Shown piece after piece: positions 1-7,457 of a stretch of 64,000 nucleotides of DNA (positions are counted from its first letter, which is position 1; each line of letters begins with the position of its first letter). A program made the position numbers and the translations under genes. The DNA comes from Calothrix sp. NIES-4105 (GTDB lineage: Bacteria; Cyanobacteriota; Cyanobacteriia; Cyanobacteriales; Nostocaceae), in the NCBI RefSeq assembly GCF_002368415.1, contig NZ_AP018290.1, positions 10,159,717-10,223,716 of the forward strand. Direction: 5' to 3'. The notes beneath the pieces were generated by a model. The model made no database searches, was not told the DNA's origin, and worked only from the letters and a program-made list of their open reading frames with translations.

Positions 1-1296
1 GCAGGCGCCGGACGTTTCGATGAAGGGACACAGTACACTGTAAATACGCAGTTGGTAAACGCGACGTTAATGAATATTGCGGATAATCCAACAGATGTAC
101 AGCTTCCAGGCAGTTATGACCCGACGCCATTACCGAGAATACCAATAATCGTAACGGGTAATGATTTTTCTACGCTGTATGCGCCATTAATACGCGATGG
201 ACGAATGGAAAAATTCTATTGGGAACCTGACCGCGATGATAAAGTTGGCATCGTGGGAGGAATTTTTGAGCCTGATGGACTCGCGCGTCGTGACATCGAG
301 CAGCTTGTTGACACGTTCATTAATCAGTCTATTGACTTTTTCAGCGCGTTACGTTCTCGCATTTACGACGAACAAATTCGCCACTTTATCCATGAAGTGG
401 GTTTTGAAAAGGTATCGAAGCGAGTAGTTAACAGTGTTGAAGGTCCACCACAATTCAAAAAACCTAACTTTAAATTACCGTATTTAATTGAAATGGGTAA
501 TTTGATTGTAGGAGAACAACAGCGCGTACAAAATTCTCAACTTGTAGAAGAATATAATCGTGGATTGTTTTCGCGTAAAGTTGTAACTAGGGTAGATGCA
601 GCAGCGCCAATTTATACCAATAACGCTCCTGTCGCAGAAGTTGTAACTACAGTTACTACACCAGTTATAGTACAAGAGTTGGCGCCTATTTCAGCACCAA
701 CTGTAGCTGGTGTTGGAACGCTAACCAAGTCCGCACCGAAGTTGCCTGTTGGAACACCATTTCACGCGCCTGCAACAATGCCTGTTGGCACAGCATATAA
801 ACAACCTGTTGTAGAGCCAGTTGAAACACCAATTAATTCTTCTCCTATTGCAGCACCAGTTGTAGCTGGTGTTGGAACGCTTGCTACGGCGCCTCGTTTG
901 CCAGTTGGCACACCATTTCATACACCAAATGCATCCGGAGTAAACCAAGCCATAACACCCGTAGTAAATAACAGCGCATACTACAAGCAATACACAGATA
1001 ATACACAGTTAGCACCTGGTACTCATCTCAGCCTAGAAACTCAAGAACTAGTTCGCGAAATCTTGGCTCAAGGTCATAAAATTGGTATTGAACACGTTGA
1101 CGAACGCCGTTTTAGAATGGGTTCATGGCAAAGCTCTGCAGTTGGCGAGATTAGCGAGTCGTCCGATGTAATTTCTGCTATCGAATCATGTTTGGGTGAG
1201 TTTAGCAATGAATATATCAGATTAGTTGCTATTGACCCAAGAAATCGGCGCCGAGTCATGGAGACAATTATTCAGCGTCCAAGTGGAGTTAAATAA
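1..1296 (+). CDS. rca: Rubisco activase, C-terminal part, with small-subunit-like domain (5' truncated by window)
   Basis: The frame is open from base 1, so the start lies outside the window; 431 residues are visible. Residues about 1-200 are the C-terminal part of the AAA+ module of Rubisco activase (motifs [44 protein letters not shown]). A proline/valine-rich linker follows (about 205-340), containing two copies of a block with VAGVGTL and LPVGTPFH. The last 85 residues ([33 protein letters not shown]) are a Rubisco small-subunit-like domain of the kind found in CcmM. In cyanobacteria this fusion is known to bind Rubisco and place the activase in carboxysomes, where it removes inhibitory sugar phosphates. 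The internal TTG at 52 is not a plausible start because conserved AAA+ sequence continues upstream of it. Confidence 0.95.
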   Translation, partial: AGAGRFDEGTQYTVNTQLVNATLMNIADNPTDVQLPGSYDPTPLPRIPIIVTGNDFSTLYAPLIRDGRMEKFYWEPDRDDKVGIVGGIFEPDGLARRDIEQLVDTFINQSIDFFSALRSRIYDEQIRHFIHEVGFEKVSKRVVNSVEGPPQFKKPNFKLPYLIEMGNLIVGEQQRVQNSQLVEEYNRGLFSRKVVTRVDAAAPIYTNNAPVAEVVTTVTTPVIVQELAPISAPTVAGVGTLTKSAPKLPVGTPFHAPATMPVGTAYKQPVVEPVETPINSSPIAAPVVAGVGTLATAPRLPVGTPFHTPNASGVNQAITPVVNNSAYYKQYTDNTQLAPGTHLSLETQELVREILAQGHKIGIEHVDERRFRMGSWQSSAVGEISESSDVISAIESCLGEFSNEYIRLVAIDPRNRRRVMETIIQRPSGVK

Positions 1297-1306
1297 TTTG
1301 TAAAGA

Positions 1307-1463
1307 TTATTGGTTTTGGCTCTCACCTGTAACGTTATAATCTTTCGCTACAATACCGAGTGTAGCTAGCCCTCCCATATGTATATATTGCGCTTTTTAC
1401 AACATTTCCTGAAGTCTGAGTAGAATCGGATGTTGCTGTGGTTGGGTTAGTTGGCTCTGACAT
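1307..1463 (-). pseudogene. Decayed, internally deleted and frameshifted copy of the neighbouring holin-like gene
   Basis: Reading from an ATG at 1463 gives MSEPTNPTTATSDSTQ and then a stop after about 40 codons. Shifting frame near 1380 gives GGLATLGIVAKDYNVTGE, clearly the same tail as GGLAVLGISAKDFNVTGK in the next gene (1626-1904). The central membrane-spanning part is absent. I infer an old tandem duplication followed by an internal deletion and a frameshift. The short Ser/Thr-rich start is similar in kind but not in exact sequence to the intact gene. Confidence 0.6.
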
Positions 1464-1625
1464 TATGTTGCTCCCGATAACATGTGAGATTCCCGACTTT
1501 TTTAATTAGCTGGGAATCTTGATTTTTCACTTACTATTTAATGTAATAATATATCTACTTACAAGATAAAATATCTTTTGTTACAATGCCTCGAAATCGC
1601 TTCAATATACAAGTTTTACGTTTAA

Positions 1626-1904
1626 TTACTCTTTATCTTTACCAGTAACATTAAAATCTTTGGCGCTTATACCTAGAACTGCTAACCCTCCCGAAGTAAT
1701 ATATTTACATACTTGAACTAAAGGAGCTTGTTCTCCGCCGAAAGTACTTGGTGAAAATGCTACGAATCCACTACAACATAATACAAAACCAATGGCTGTA
1801 GTTTTCCAGTTTTTAACAACAACCTTCTTTGCATTAGAATTTGTCGCGGTAGAATTAGTTGAAATAGCCGCATCTTCTATTGATGGTCTTGCTGAATATG
1901 ACAT
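1626..1904 (-). CDS. Small holin-like membrane protein
   Basis: A protein of about 92 residues starting MSYSARPS. It has a Ser/Thr/Asn-rich head, then KNWKTTAIGFVLCCSGFVAF (one probable membrane segment), and ends GGLAVLGISAKDFNVTGKD. The order NWKTT... membrane segment ...AKD-NVTG is typical of small phage-type holin-like proteins also found outside prophages. I prefer the ATG at 1904 over the upstream one at 1937 because the decayed sister copy also begins at this point. No other phage genes are nearby, so a lysis role cannot be claimed. Function unknown. Confidence 0.6.
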   Translation of the reverse strand: MSYSARPSIEDAAISTNSTATNSNAKKVVVKNWKTTAIGFVLCCSGFVAFSPSTFGGEQAPLVQVCKYITSGGLAVLGISAKDFNVTGKDKE

Positions 1905-2065
1905 AATATTTTTTTCGCCTAGTTGATATTTTTGCAATAATTCATCTACATATATGAATCAATTCTGTCTACAGATAGAAGTTTTTGTAGTCAACTTCCT
2001 TTAGCAGTAGTTTTGATTACCAATTACTACAGCCGAAGTGTAGAGGTTTACGGATAAGTTAGATG

Positions 2066-2599
2066 CTAATTAACTTGGAATTGTGATGAAACGTTCCAGC
2101 GCTTACCATCATGTAGTAGTAAAAATATATTATCAGCGATAAATTCAAAGTTTATTTGACGATGCTCAAATTCTTGCCAAGCTACCTCAAAGTTGTGTTT
2201 CGTCAAGTCCCTAAATGCTACCGTCATATGAGGTACGAAAGGTCGGTTGCTGTTTGGGCAACAAATACCTATCGACTCCATAAAAGTCATTAAATCTGAT
2301 TGCAGTGCTTTTAACTCTGGAGTCTTGAGTACATCTATATATATAACGCGCGGTGGAAAGGCGCCGTATTGGTTTAATGTTACAGATACTGCCGCTCGAC
2401 TAGACACAAAATTCTTCAAATACTGTTCTAACTGAGTAACCGACGCTTCATCCCATTCAAACGGAGGCTGTAAAGTGATATGGGGTGGAGATTTTAAGGC
2501 GCCGCAACTATTGTAATTGTCAGCAAAGTGCTGCTTGACTTGGTTTACATAGTCCAGGATATGCTGTGGTGGGATTAGAGCGATAAAAAAACGATGCAT
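2066..2599 (-). CDS. 2'-5' RNA ligase family / 2H phosphoesterase
   Basis: A protein of 177 residues starting MHRFFIALIPP. Two H-x-T/S-x motifs, HITL (about residue 43) and HMTV (about residue 127), are the paired catalytic histidines of the 2H phosphoesterase superfamily. The spacing and the length near 180 residues fit the LigT/ThpR-like group that acts on 2',3'-cyclic phosphates or 2'-5' bonds in RNA. An upstream in-frame start at 2755 would add 52 residues, overlap the divergent gene at 2710 and run through a repeat element, so the ATG at 2599 is chosen. The exact substrate cannot be told from sequence. Confidence 0.85.
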   Translation of the reverse strand: MHRFFIALIPPQHILDYVNQVKQHFADNYNSCGALKSPPHITLQPPFEWDEASVTQLEQYLKNFVSSRAAVSVTLNQYGAFPPRVIYIDVLKTPELKALQSDLMTFMESIGICCPNSNRPFVPHMTVAFRDLTKHNFEVAWQEFEHRQINFEFIADNIFLLLHDGKRWNVSSQFQVN

Positions 2600-2620
2600 T
2601 TTCCGTATGGGCACGTAGGA

Positions 2621-2671
2621 GCGGGTTAACAGATATCCTAAAACACCACTAAATATCTCGTAAACCCGCCC
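2621..2671. repeat. Dispersed hairpin repeat (GCGGGTTAAC ... GTAAACCCGCC)
   Basis: Arms GCGGGTTAAC and GTAAACCCGC flank an AGATATCCTAAAA core. A second copy in the same orientation lies at 38079-38131. Arms of the same type (GGGTTAAC / GTAAACCC) recur in the tandem arrays at 31698-31833 and 55441-55605. It sits in the intergenic space between divergent genes. Confidence 0.7.
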
Positions 2672-2709
2672 TGACATATACAACATATACAACATATAGG
2701 AAAGAGGAT

Positions 2710-2976
2710 ATGCCAATTTTTGTAAAGATCGAAGAAGGTAAAGTCGATAAATCAACTTTTGACCAATACATACCTGCTCACCATGCCTATGTTCGTGAAC
2801 TCATCGCGCGTGGGCACAAAGCAAAAAGTGGATATTGGGCAGTTCGAGGTGGGGGAATGATGATTTTTGAGGCAGAGTCGATGGAACAAGCGCAGGCTAT
2901 TGTTGCCCTTGACCCCTTAATTAAAAACGGCTGCGTTAATTACCAGCTATACGAATGGCGAATTGTTGTAGAGTAA
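2710..2976 (+). CDS. YCII-related (YciI-like) protein
   Basis: An 88-residue protein, MPIFVKIEEGKVDKSTFDQY..., close to the usual length for a single YCII domain. The conserved features are an HHAYVRELIARGH helix, a GYWAVRGGGMMIFEA strand pair and a VALDPLIKNG segment with the family's Asp-Pro. YciI-like proteins form dimeric alpha/beta ferredoxin-like folds with a putative active-site His/Asp pair; their role is mostly unknown. The gene has its own intergenic region and faces away from the 2H phosphoesterase. Confidence 0.8.
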   Translation: MPIFVKIEEGKVDKSTFDQYIPAHHAYVRELIARGHKAKSGYWAVRGGGMMIFEAESMEQAQAIVALDPLIKNGCVNYQLYEWRIVVE

Positions 2977-3027
2977 ATAATTTTTGTACACAGTTCTTTA
3001 AAATTAGTGCTATATTAGTAAACAAGA

Positions 3028-3120
3028 CTGGGACTATGCAACCGCAACGCCTAAACTTTGTCAGGATCGGAAGGTAGCAGCAATACAGGATGCTTGTAGT
3101 AGGCGTAGACCCCGGTCCCC
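3028..3120 (+). ncRNA. ffs: Signal recognition particle RNA (4.5S type)
   Basis: The apical-loop signature GTCAGGATCGGAAGGTAGCA matches bacterial SRP RNA (GTCAGG-CCGGAAGG-AGCA). Flanking arms pair: GGGAC near 3030 with GTCCC near 3115, and AACGCCT near 3046 with AGGCGT near 3100. The length of about 93 nt fits the short bacterial form that binds Ffh. Ends are approximate. An A/T-rich TATATT box lies about 20 nt upstream. Confidence 0.9.
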
Positions 3121-3159
3121 AAAGAAATTTTTATATTAAATACAAGATAAAAGTCAGTA

Positions 3160-3552
3160 ATGGCTGGTTTTGGAGACTTAGTACAAAAAGCCTTTTACCT
3201 GGGTGTAGGACTAGCTTCTTACGCAGGTGAAAAAGCAGGCGGGAAACTTTCGGAGTTACGCTCGCAAGTTCAAAAGCTCGCAGATGAAATGGTAGCGCGC
3301 GGCGAAATGACTACCGAAGAAGGTCGTCGCTTTGTCGAAGATATGATGAAGCAAGCCCAACAAGAACAGGTATCTACAAAAGACGCAGGCGCCCAACCTT
3401 CTGAACCCCGACGAATAGAGATTTTAGAAGAAGACGAAGAAGTGACTCCTAAATCTTCGGCAAAAGAGGCGCCTGTAGAGGAAGTCGATAATTTACGTGA
3501 CCAAGTTAAGCAAATGCAAGAAGAATTGCGGCGTTTACAGCGTGAGCAATAA
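3160..3552 (+). CDS. Phasin-like coiled-coil protein
   Basis: A 130-residue acidic protein. The N-terminal 65 residues (GDLVQKAFYLGVGLASYAGE, then QVQKLADEMVARGEMTTEEG, RFVEDMMKQAQ) resemble the conserved helix of the PhaF/PhaI-type phasin family. A Glu-rich linker follows, and a C-terminal heptad-repeat helix (DNLRDQVKQMQEELRRLQ) likely oligomerises. In cyanobacteria such proteins are annotated as phasin-family, but whether this one sits on polyhydroxyalkanoate granules is not shown. No PHA synthase gene is in the window. Confidence 0.65.
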   Translation: MAGFGDLVQKAFYLGVGLASYAGEKAGGKLSELRSQVQKLADEMVARGEMTTEEGRRFVEDMMKQAQQEQVSTKDAGAQPSEPRRIEILEEDEEVTPKSSAKEAPVEEVDNLRDQVKQMQEELRRLQREQ

Positions 3553-3698
3553 AGTACGGCAGTATAGTTTGATACAAAGACTAGTTTATAACCCTCATGC
3601 TTGAATTTCAAAGCAGTGTTGTAATAGTGTTGTATTGCTTTTTAACAAAAACAATACGCTCACTCGACGTTCTTCAGTTGGTAAGGACTTGAAACTAT

Positions 3699-4109
3699 AT
3701 GGAAAATTGGCAGAAAGACTTGTGGCAACTGATGGAAACACTGACAGATGAGGTAGAGCGCTTCTTCATGGGAATGACAGAAGTGGTAGACACGTTTTTT
3801 GAATTTACTGAAGAGTGGAGCGAGCAAGTACACAACAGTATCGCTACAGAAGTTGACCAGTACTTGCAAGATATAGTTGAACCACTTTCAGAAATTTACT
3901 GGGAACTGGATGATATACCGAATGATAATTATGACCCAGCATTTCCATATTCAGTAGATGCAACAAAAGAAAAAAACGTAGCGTGTATAGGTTGCAAGCA
4001 CTATCACGGGTATGCGTATGGTGGTAATTTGCTAGTTTGTGGAATGCATCCAACTGGTGTAGAAGACTCAACTTGTCCTGACTGGGAGCAAGAAGACGTT
4101 TATCAGTAG
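3699..4109 (+). CDS. Conserved cyanobacterial protein with C-terminal Cys motif
   Basis: A 136-residue acidic protein. The N-terminal ~75 residues form an amphipathic helix rich in Trp, Glu and Phe. The C-terminal part carries CIGCKHYHGYAYGGNLLVCG followed by HPTG and CPDW, i.e. C-x2-C-(H/Y)Y-x(n)-C-x(n)-C-x-D. The same Cys pattern ends the membrane protein at 50014-50415. It looks like a small metal-binding or redox module. I do not know a function. Confidence 0.75.
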   Translation: MENWQKDLWQLMETLTDEVERFFMGMTEVVDTFFEFTEEWSEQVHNSIATEVDQYLQDIVEPLSEIYWELDDIPNDNYDPAFPYSVDATKEKNVACIGCKHYHGYAYGGNLLVCGMHPTGVEDSTCPDWEQEDVYQ

Positions 4110-4123
4110 AAAGTGCGCTCGTG

Positions 4124-4149
4124 TAGAGACGCGATTTATCGCGTCTCTA
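4124..4149. repeat. Palindromic intergenic hairpin
   Basis: Arms TAGAGACGCGAT and ATCGCGTCTCTA separated by two bases. Related TAGAGACG...CGTCTCTA palindromes lie at 25792-25819 and 51333-51362, and a partial one at 12893-12914. It lies between two co-directional genes and could also act as a weak terminator. Confidence 0.75.
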
Positions 4150-4202
4150 TAGTAGTTAGGTTATTATATAATCTTAGGTTAAGCAGCAATTTATAATCTG
4201 AG

Positions 4203-4607
4203 ATGACAATGCAGCCTATTCAAGAAGTGCCAACTCAAGAAGTTAAATATGGCGAGCGCGAAATTGCCGAAGGTAAGTTAATTACGTTCCCGAATCCACG
4301 TATAGGTAGACGGTATAATATTGATATCACTTTGCCAGAATTTACGTGTAAGTGTCCATTTTCTGGCTATCCTGATTTTGCCACGATTTATATTAGCTAC
4401 ATTCCCGATACTAAAGTAGTGGAGTTAAAAGCTTTAAAACTCTACATCAATAGTTATCGCGATAGATATATATCTCATGAAGAGTCAGCAAACTTAATTC
4501 TTGATGACTTTGTTGCAGCTTGTGACCCCTTAGAAGTAACTGTTAAAGCTGATTTTACTCCGCGCGGCAACGTTCATACAGTCGTCGAAGTCAAACACAT
4601 AAAGTAA
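4203..4607 (+). CDS. queF: NADPH-dependent 7-cyano-7-deazaguanine (preQ0) reductase
   Basis: A 134-residue protein of the short (type I) QueF family. Residues CPFSGYPDFA contain the nucleophilic cysteine that forms the thioimide with preQ0 and the catalytic aspartate. The QueF signature ELKALKLYINSYRD follows, then ISHEE. QueF reduces preQ0 to preQ1 in queuosine biosynthesis in the cytosol. Length fits the type I enzyme of about 140-165 residues. No other queuosine gene is adjacent. Confidence 0.93.
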   Translation: MTMQPIQEVPTQEVKYGEREIAEGKLITFPNPRIGRRYNIDITLPEFTCKCPFSGYPDFATIYISYIPDTKVVELKALKLYINSYRDRYISHEESANLILDDFVAACDPLEVTVKADFTPRGNVHTVVEVKHIK

Positions 4608-4622
4608 GTAGTGAGTGCGCTC

Positions 4623-4667
4623 GTGCGCTCGTGCTGAGTAGTAACTCTTTACTCAGCACGAGCGCAC
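4623..4667. terminator. Strong hairpin between convergent genes
   Basis: Perfect 18-bp arms (GTGCGCTCGTGCTGAGTA and its complement) around a 9-base loop, followed by TTTCT. It lies between queF (+) and the LRV gene (-) and could terminate both. The half-sequences TGCTGAGTA / ACTCAGCAC also recur in low-complexity spacers near 31310 and 35545. Confidence 0.7.
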
Positions 4668-4670
4668 TTT

Positions 4671-7286
4671 CTACTCAGCACTAAGATGTGCTTTTGCTGC
4701 CGCGCGCACGATACGATTTGCGTCTTCTGTTAGTAGTTTTCGGATATGCTGGGGGGTGTTGGGGTTTGTTGCGACTGCGTACCTTTCCAGCCAAGATAAT
4801 GAACGATGGTGTTTGACTAATAAATTAGTCGGCGCCAGGTGGTGTAGTAATATAAAAAAGTTTGATAGTGAGGGGAAATTATTACTTGCAATATTTTCTA
4901 TATATAATTTATATTGCTCTGGGTAGTGCAACAGCAAAGATTTTACTGCCGCAAGATGTATTAAATTATTGGATTTAAAGTTATTCGCAAGCAGTTCTAG
5001 GACATTCGCAGGAGAGTTAGGATTTTTGGCAACTGCCAATTTTACATAAATATGCTCGTCTGCTGCCAACTTTTCAAGTACACTGACAGAAGCATCACTT
5101 TTCGCAACAGCTTCTCTGAGAGTTACCCATTTACTTTGCGCTAGTTCGATTAGTTGTTCATGTGTTATATCAGAATTTTGACTCGCTTGCCATTGCTGTA
5201 AAAACTCAATATTTACAGTTTTATTTTCAAGTAACCCAACCAGTGCTGCACGTCGAACATCTTGATTTTTATCTTGCAAAAGTTTTTCAACCACCGACGA
5301 TGGTAAATTTGGATTTCGTGCTAATAACCGACGCAAGCGAAATGATTGGCTCGATGCAAACTTAGATGCAATAGATTCGGGTATATTTGGATATCGTGCC
5401 AATGCAATTTGCATTTCGAGTGTGTTAAGTATAGTACATTTTTCTAGAAGTTCAGCAGGAATATCTAAATTTATCGTCATCTGCCGACAAATATTTTGAA
5501 TCGATAACATGTACACTTGGTATGTATCAGTTGGCGCCAGTTCAAGTAAAACTTCGATATGGGTGTTAGGATTTGCGGCAGTTAAAGTATTGTCTTGGTA
5601 AGTTGAGGATGAACATACAATGAGTGATTTTGTTTGACGGAATATTTTAGCTCTAGCTTTTACCCAGTCAACTTTGTCATTTTCTAACTGCGTTAACACA
5701 TCATCAGGGGTTGTGGCATTTTCGGCAACCGCACAGCGAACGTTATTATCCTCATCGGTTGCTAACTTTCTCAAAATCTCAACTGGGGTTTTAAGATTAT
5801 ATGCTACGTGTTGACGTACCATATATTCACTATCGTTAGCCAACTGTGCTAGTAGGGTTTCGGGTACTCTAGAGCTTGCTGCAATATGATTACGAACATA
5901 AAAATCTTTATCGTTTGCTAAATGCACCAGTAATTCAATTGGAGTTTTGAGATTTTGAATTACTGCTACACGTACATAACAATCTGCATCACGCGCGAGT
6001 AGTTCTAAAATTGCTGGTGTTGCATTGGGGTGCTTGGCAATATCTTGACGTTGGTAACATTTATTATTTAACATCCTCACTAGTAGCCATGCCGGAGTTA
6101 TTGGATTACGAACGATAGCATTACAAACTCCTAAGCGTTTATCCTCTATAAGTACTTCCAACACATCATCAGGAACGTTTTTGTTACTCGCAACTGCCGC
6201 GCGAACTTTCCACGATTTGTTATATGCAAGTTTTGTCAAGATTTCCCACGGGGTATTTGGGTGAGATGCAACACCCGTTTGCGTATACTCCCAGTCGCGC
6301 TTGACAATTTCGCTTAAAGTGGCGCCAGTAGTATTAGGGTTTTGAATTGCAGCTTCGTACTCGTAAAATAATTTGTAGATAGCATTCGGAGTACTAGGAT
6401 TTTGGAAAACAATTTGACGTATCCACGCATCATCATCACCCGCGAGCTTTTCCAAAAGATGAACAGGAGTATTTAAATTATTAGCAATTGCTGCACGGAT
6501 TTTTTTAGTTGCCGTTTTCGGTTTTGACAGCAATTCAAGAATTTCTCCAGGAGTATCAGGATTACGGGCAATTTGTAATAACGTGTTACGATGTAATCCA
6601 GTCAAAAAAGTTTGTCCAATTATACCTAATTGCCATAATTTATATTCAGAAGCTTCATCATGCGAAATATTATCTTTGACCAACTGGTGTTTTTGAACCA
6701 CACCAAAAGCTGCTGAGTTCCATCCAGCTTTCATCTCCCCCATCCAATTAACATGTAACTTTGCAACATTTGCCACCTGCGAAGTTAACCAGTTGCAACC
6801 TGCTTCGTATATCAACTTACATAACTCATCTCTAGTCAGTCTAGGATTCATTGCTACAGCAAACATTGTTTTTGGGCGCCTATAACTTAATGCCCACTGT
6901 AAAAATGTATCTGGAACTACTTCTAATTTGAGTAAACTCGCTTGAGTATCTTCAGGCAAGTCTTGAAACAAGAGCGGATTTTCTAGCAACAACAGTGAGA
7001 ACACTGGATTTTCGAGCAATTCGTAAGGAAATTCTACCCCTAATTTAAATAATATTTCTGTTGGAGTATTAGGATTACTAGCTACAGCTTTGCGCGTCTC
7101 ATAATCTTTACTAGTACTAAGTAAAAGTAAAACTCCCGGTGCAGTACAAATGTTTGTACCAAGCGCGCGCGCTTCATCAGGATTCATACACACTAACTCT
7201 TCCAAGTCAATATTTGACGTGGTTTCGCCAGCTGCTTCGTGTACGAGTGCAAGCAAATTGGAAGAGTTCAACATAAACAAAATCAA
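4671..7286 (-). CDS. LRV-repeat protein, 871 aa (largest of the cluster)
   Basis: About 22 tandem repeats of about 24 residues with consensus LLxxLAxDxDxxVRxxVAxNPNTPxxI, typical of the leucine-rich-repeat variant (LRV) solenoid, which alternates alpha and 3-10 helices. N-terminal residues about 60-130 carry a module shared with the paralogs: NPNTPTEILFKL, then PYELLENPVFSLLLLENP and a TFLQWAL segment. A further block, HVNWMGEMKAGWNSAAFG, is shared only with the gene at 7458-9257. No membrane segment, signal peptide or enzyme motif is visible, so it is probably a cytosolic binding scaffold. The start could also be the ATG at 7274. Last gene of a same-strand series that begins at 19128. Confidence 0.85.
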   Translation of the reverse strand: MILFMLNSSNLLALVHEAAGETTSNIDLEELVCMNPDEARALGTNICTAPGVLLLLSTSKDYETRKAVASNPNTPTEILFKLGVEFPYELLENPVFSLLLLENPLLFQDLPEDTQASLLKLEVVPDTFLQWALSYRRPKTMFAVAMNPRLTRDELCKLIYEAGCNWLTSQVANVAKLHVNWMGEMKAGWNSAAFGVVQKHQLVKDNISHDEASEYKLWQLGIIGQTFLTGLHRNTLLQIARNPDTPGEILELLSKPKTATKKIRAAIANNLNTPVHLLEKLAGDDDAWIRQIVFQNPSTPNAIYKLFYEYEAAIQNPNTTGATLSEIVKRDWEYTQTGVASHPNTPWEILTKLAYNKSWKVRAAVASNKNVPDDVLEVLIEDKRLGVCNAIVRNPITPAWLLVRMLNNKCYQRQDIAKHPNATPAILELLARDADCYVRVAVIQNLKTPIELLVHLANDKDFYVRNHIAASSRVPETLLAQLANDSEYMVRQHVAYNLKTPVEILRKLATDEDNNVRCAVAENATTPDDVLTQLENDKVDWVKARAKIFRQTKSLIVCSSSTYQDNTLTAANPNTHIEVLLELAPTDTYQVYMLSIQNICRQMTINLDIPAELLEKCTILNTLEMQIALARYPNIPESIASKFASSQSFRLRRLLARNPNLPSSVVEKLLQDKNQDVRRAALVGLLENKTVNIEFLQQWQASQNSDITHEQLIELAQSKWVTLREAVAKSDASVSVLEKLAADEHIYVKLAVAKNPNSPANVLELLANNFKSNNLIHLAAVKSLLLHYPEQYKLYIENIASNNFPSLSNFFILLHHLAPTNLLVKHHRSLSWLERYAVATNPNTPQHIRKLLTEDANRIVRAAAKAHLSAE

Positions 7287-7422
7287 TTAAAAAATATATA
7301 ACAAAGCCTTTGATTTCAAGTTGTCATATATTTATTCAAATCACCTTTGTATTTTTACGGAAAAATAATACATTTATAAATATAAAGAATATGAGTCTCC
7401 GCAATATTACGACAAATCGTAT

Positions 7423-7439
7423 GGTGGGCATTGCCCACC
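7423..7439. repeat. Short dispersed hairpin GGTGGGCA-T-TGCCCACC
   Basis: Eight-base perfect arms with a single-base loop. The identical hairpin, with a different loop base, occurs at 58492-58508. It lies in the gap between two LRV genes. Confidence 0.65.
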
Positions 7440-7457
7440 TTACATAATTACATAATA

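Noticed and set aside
1307-1904. Prophage remnant, suggested by the holin-like proteins
   Set aside because: No integrase, terminase, tail or lysis gene is nearby; such small proteins also occur alone in cyanobacteria.
4671-7286. HEAT/ARM or NACHT-type immune receptor
   Set aside because: The repeat period near 24 residues with NPNTP turns fits LRV better than HEAT (about 37-43), and there is no NTPase domain in the same chain.
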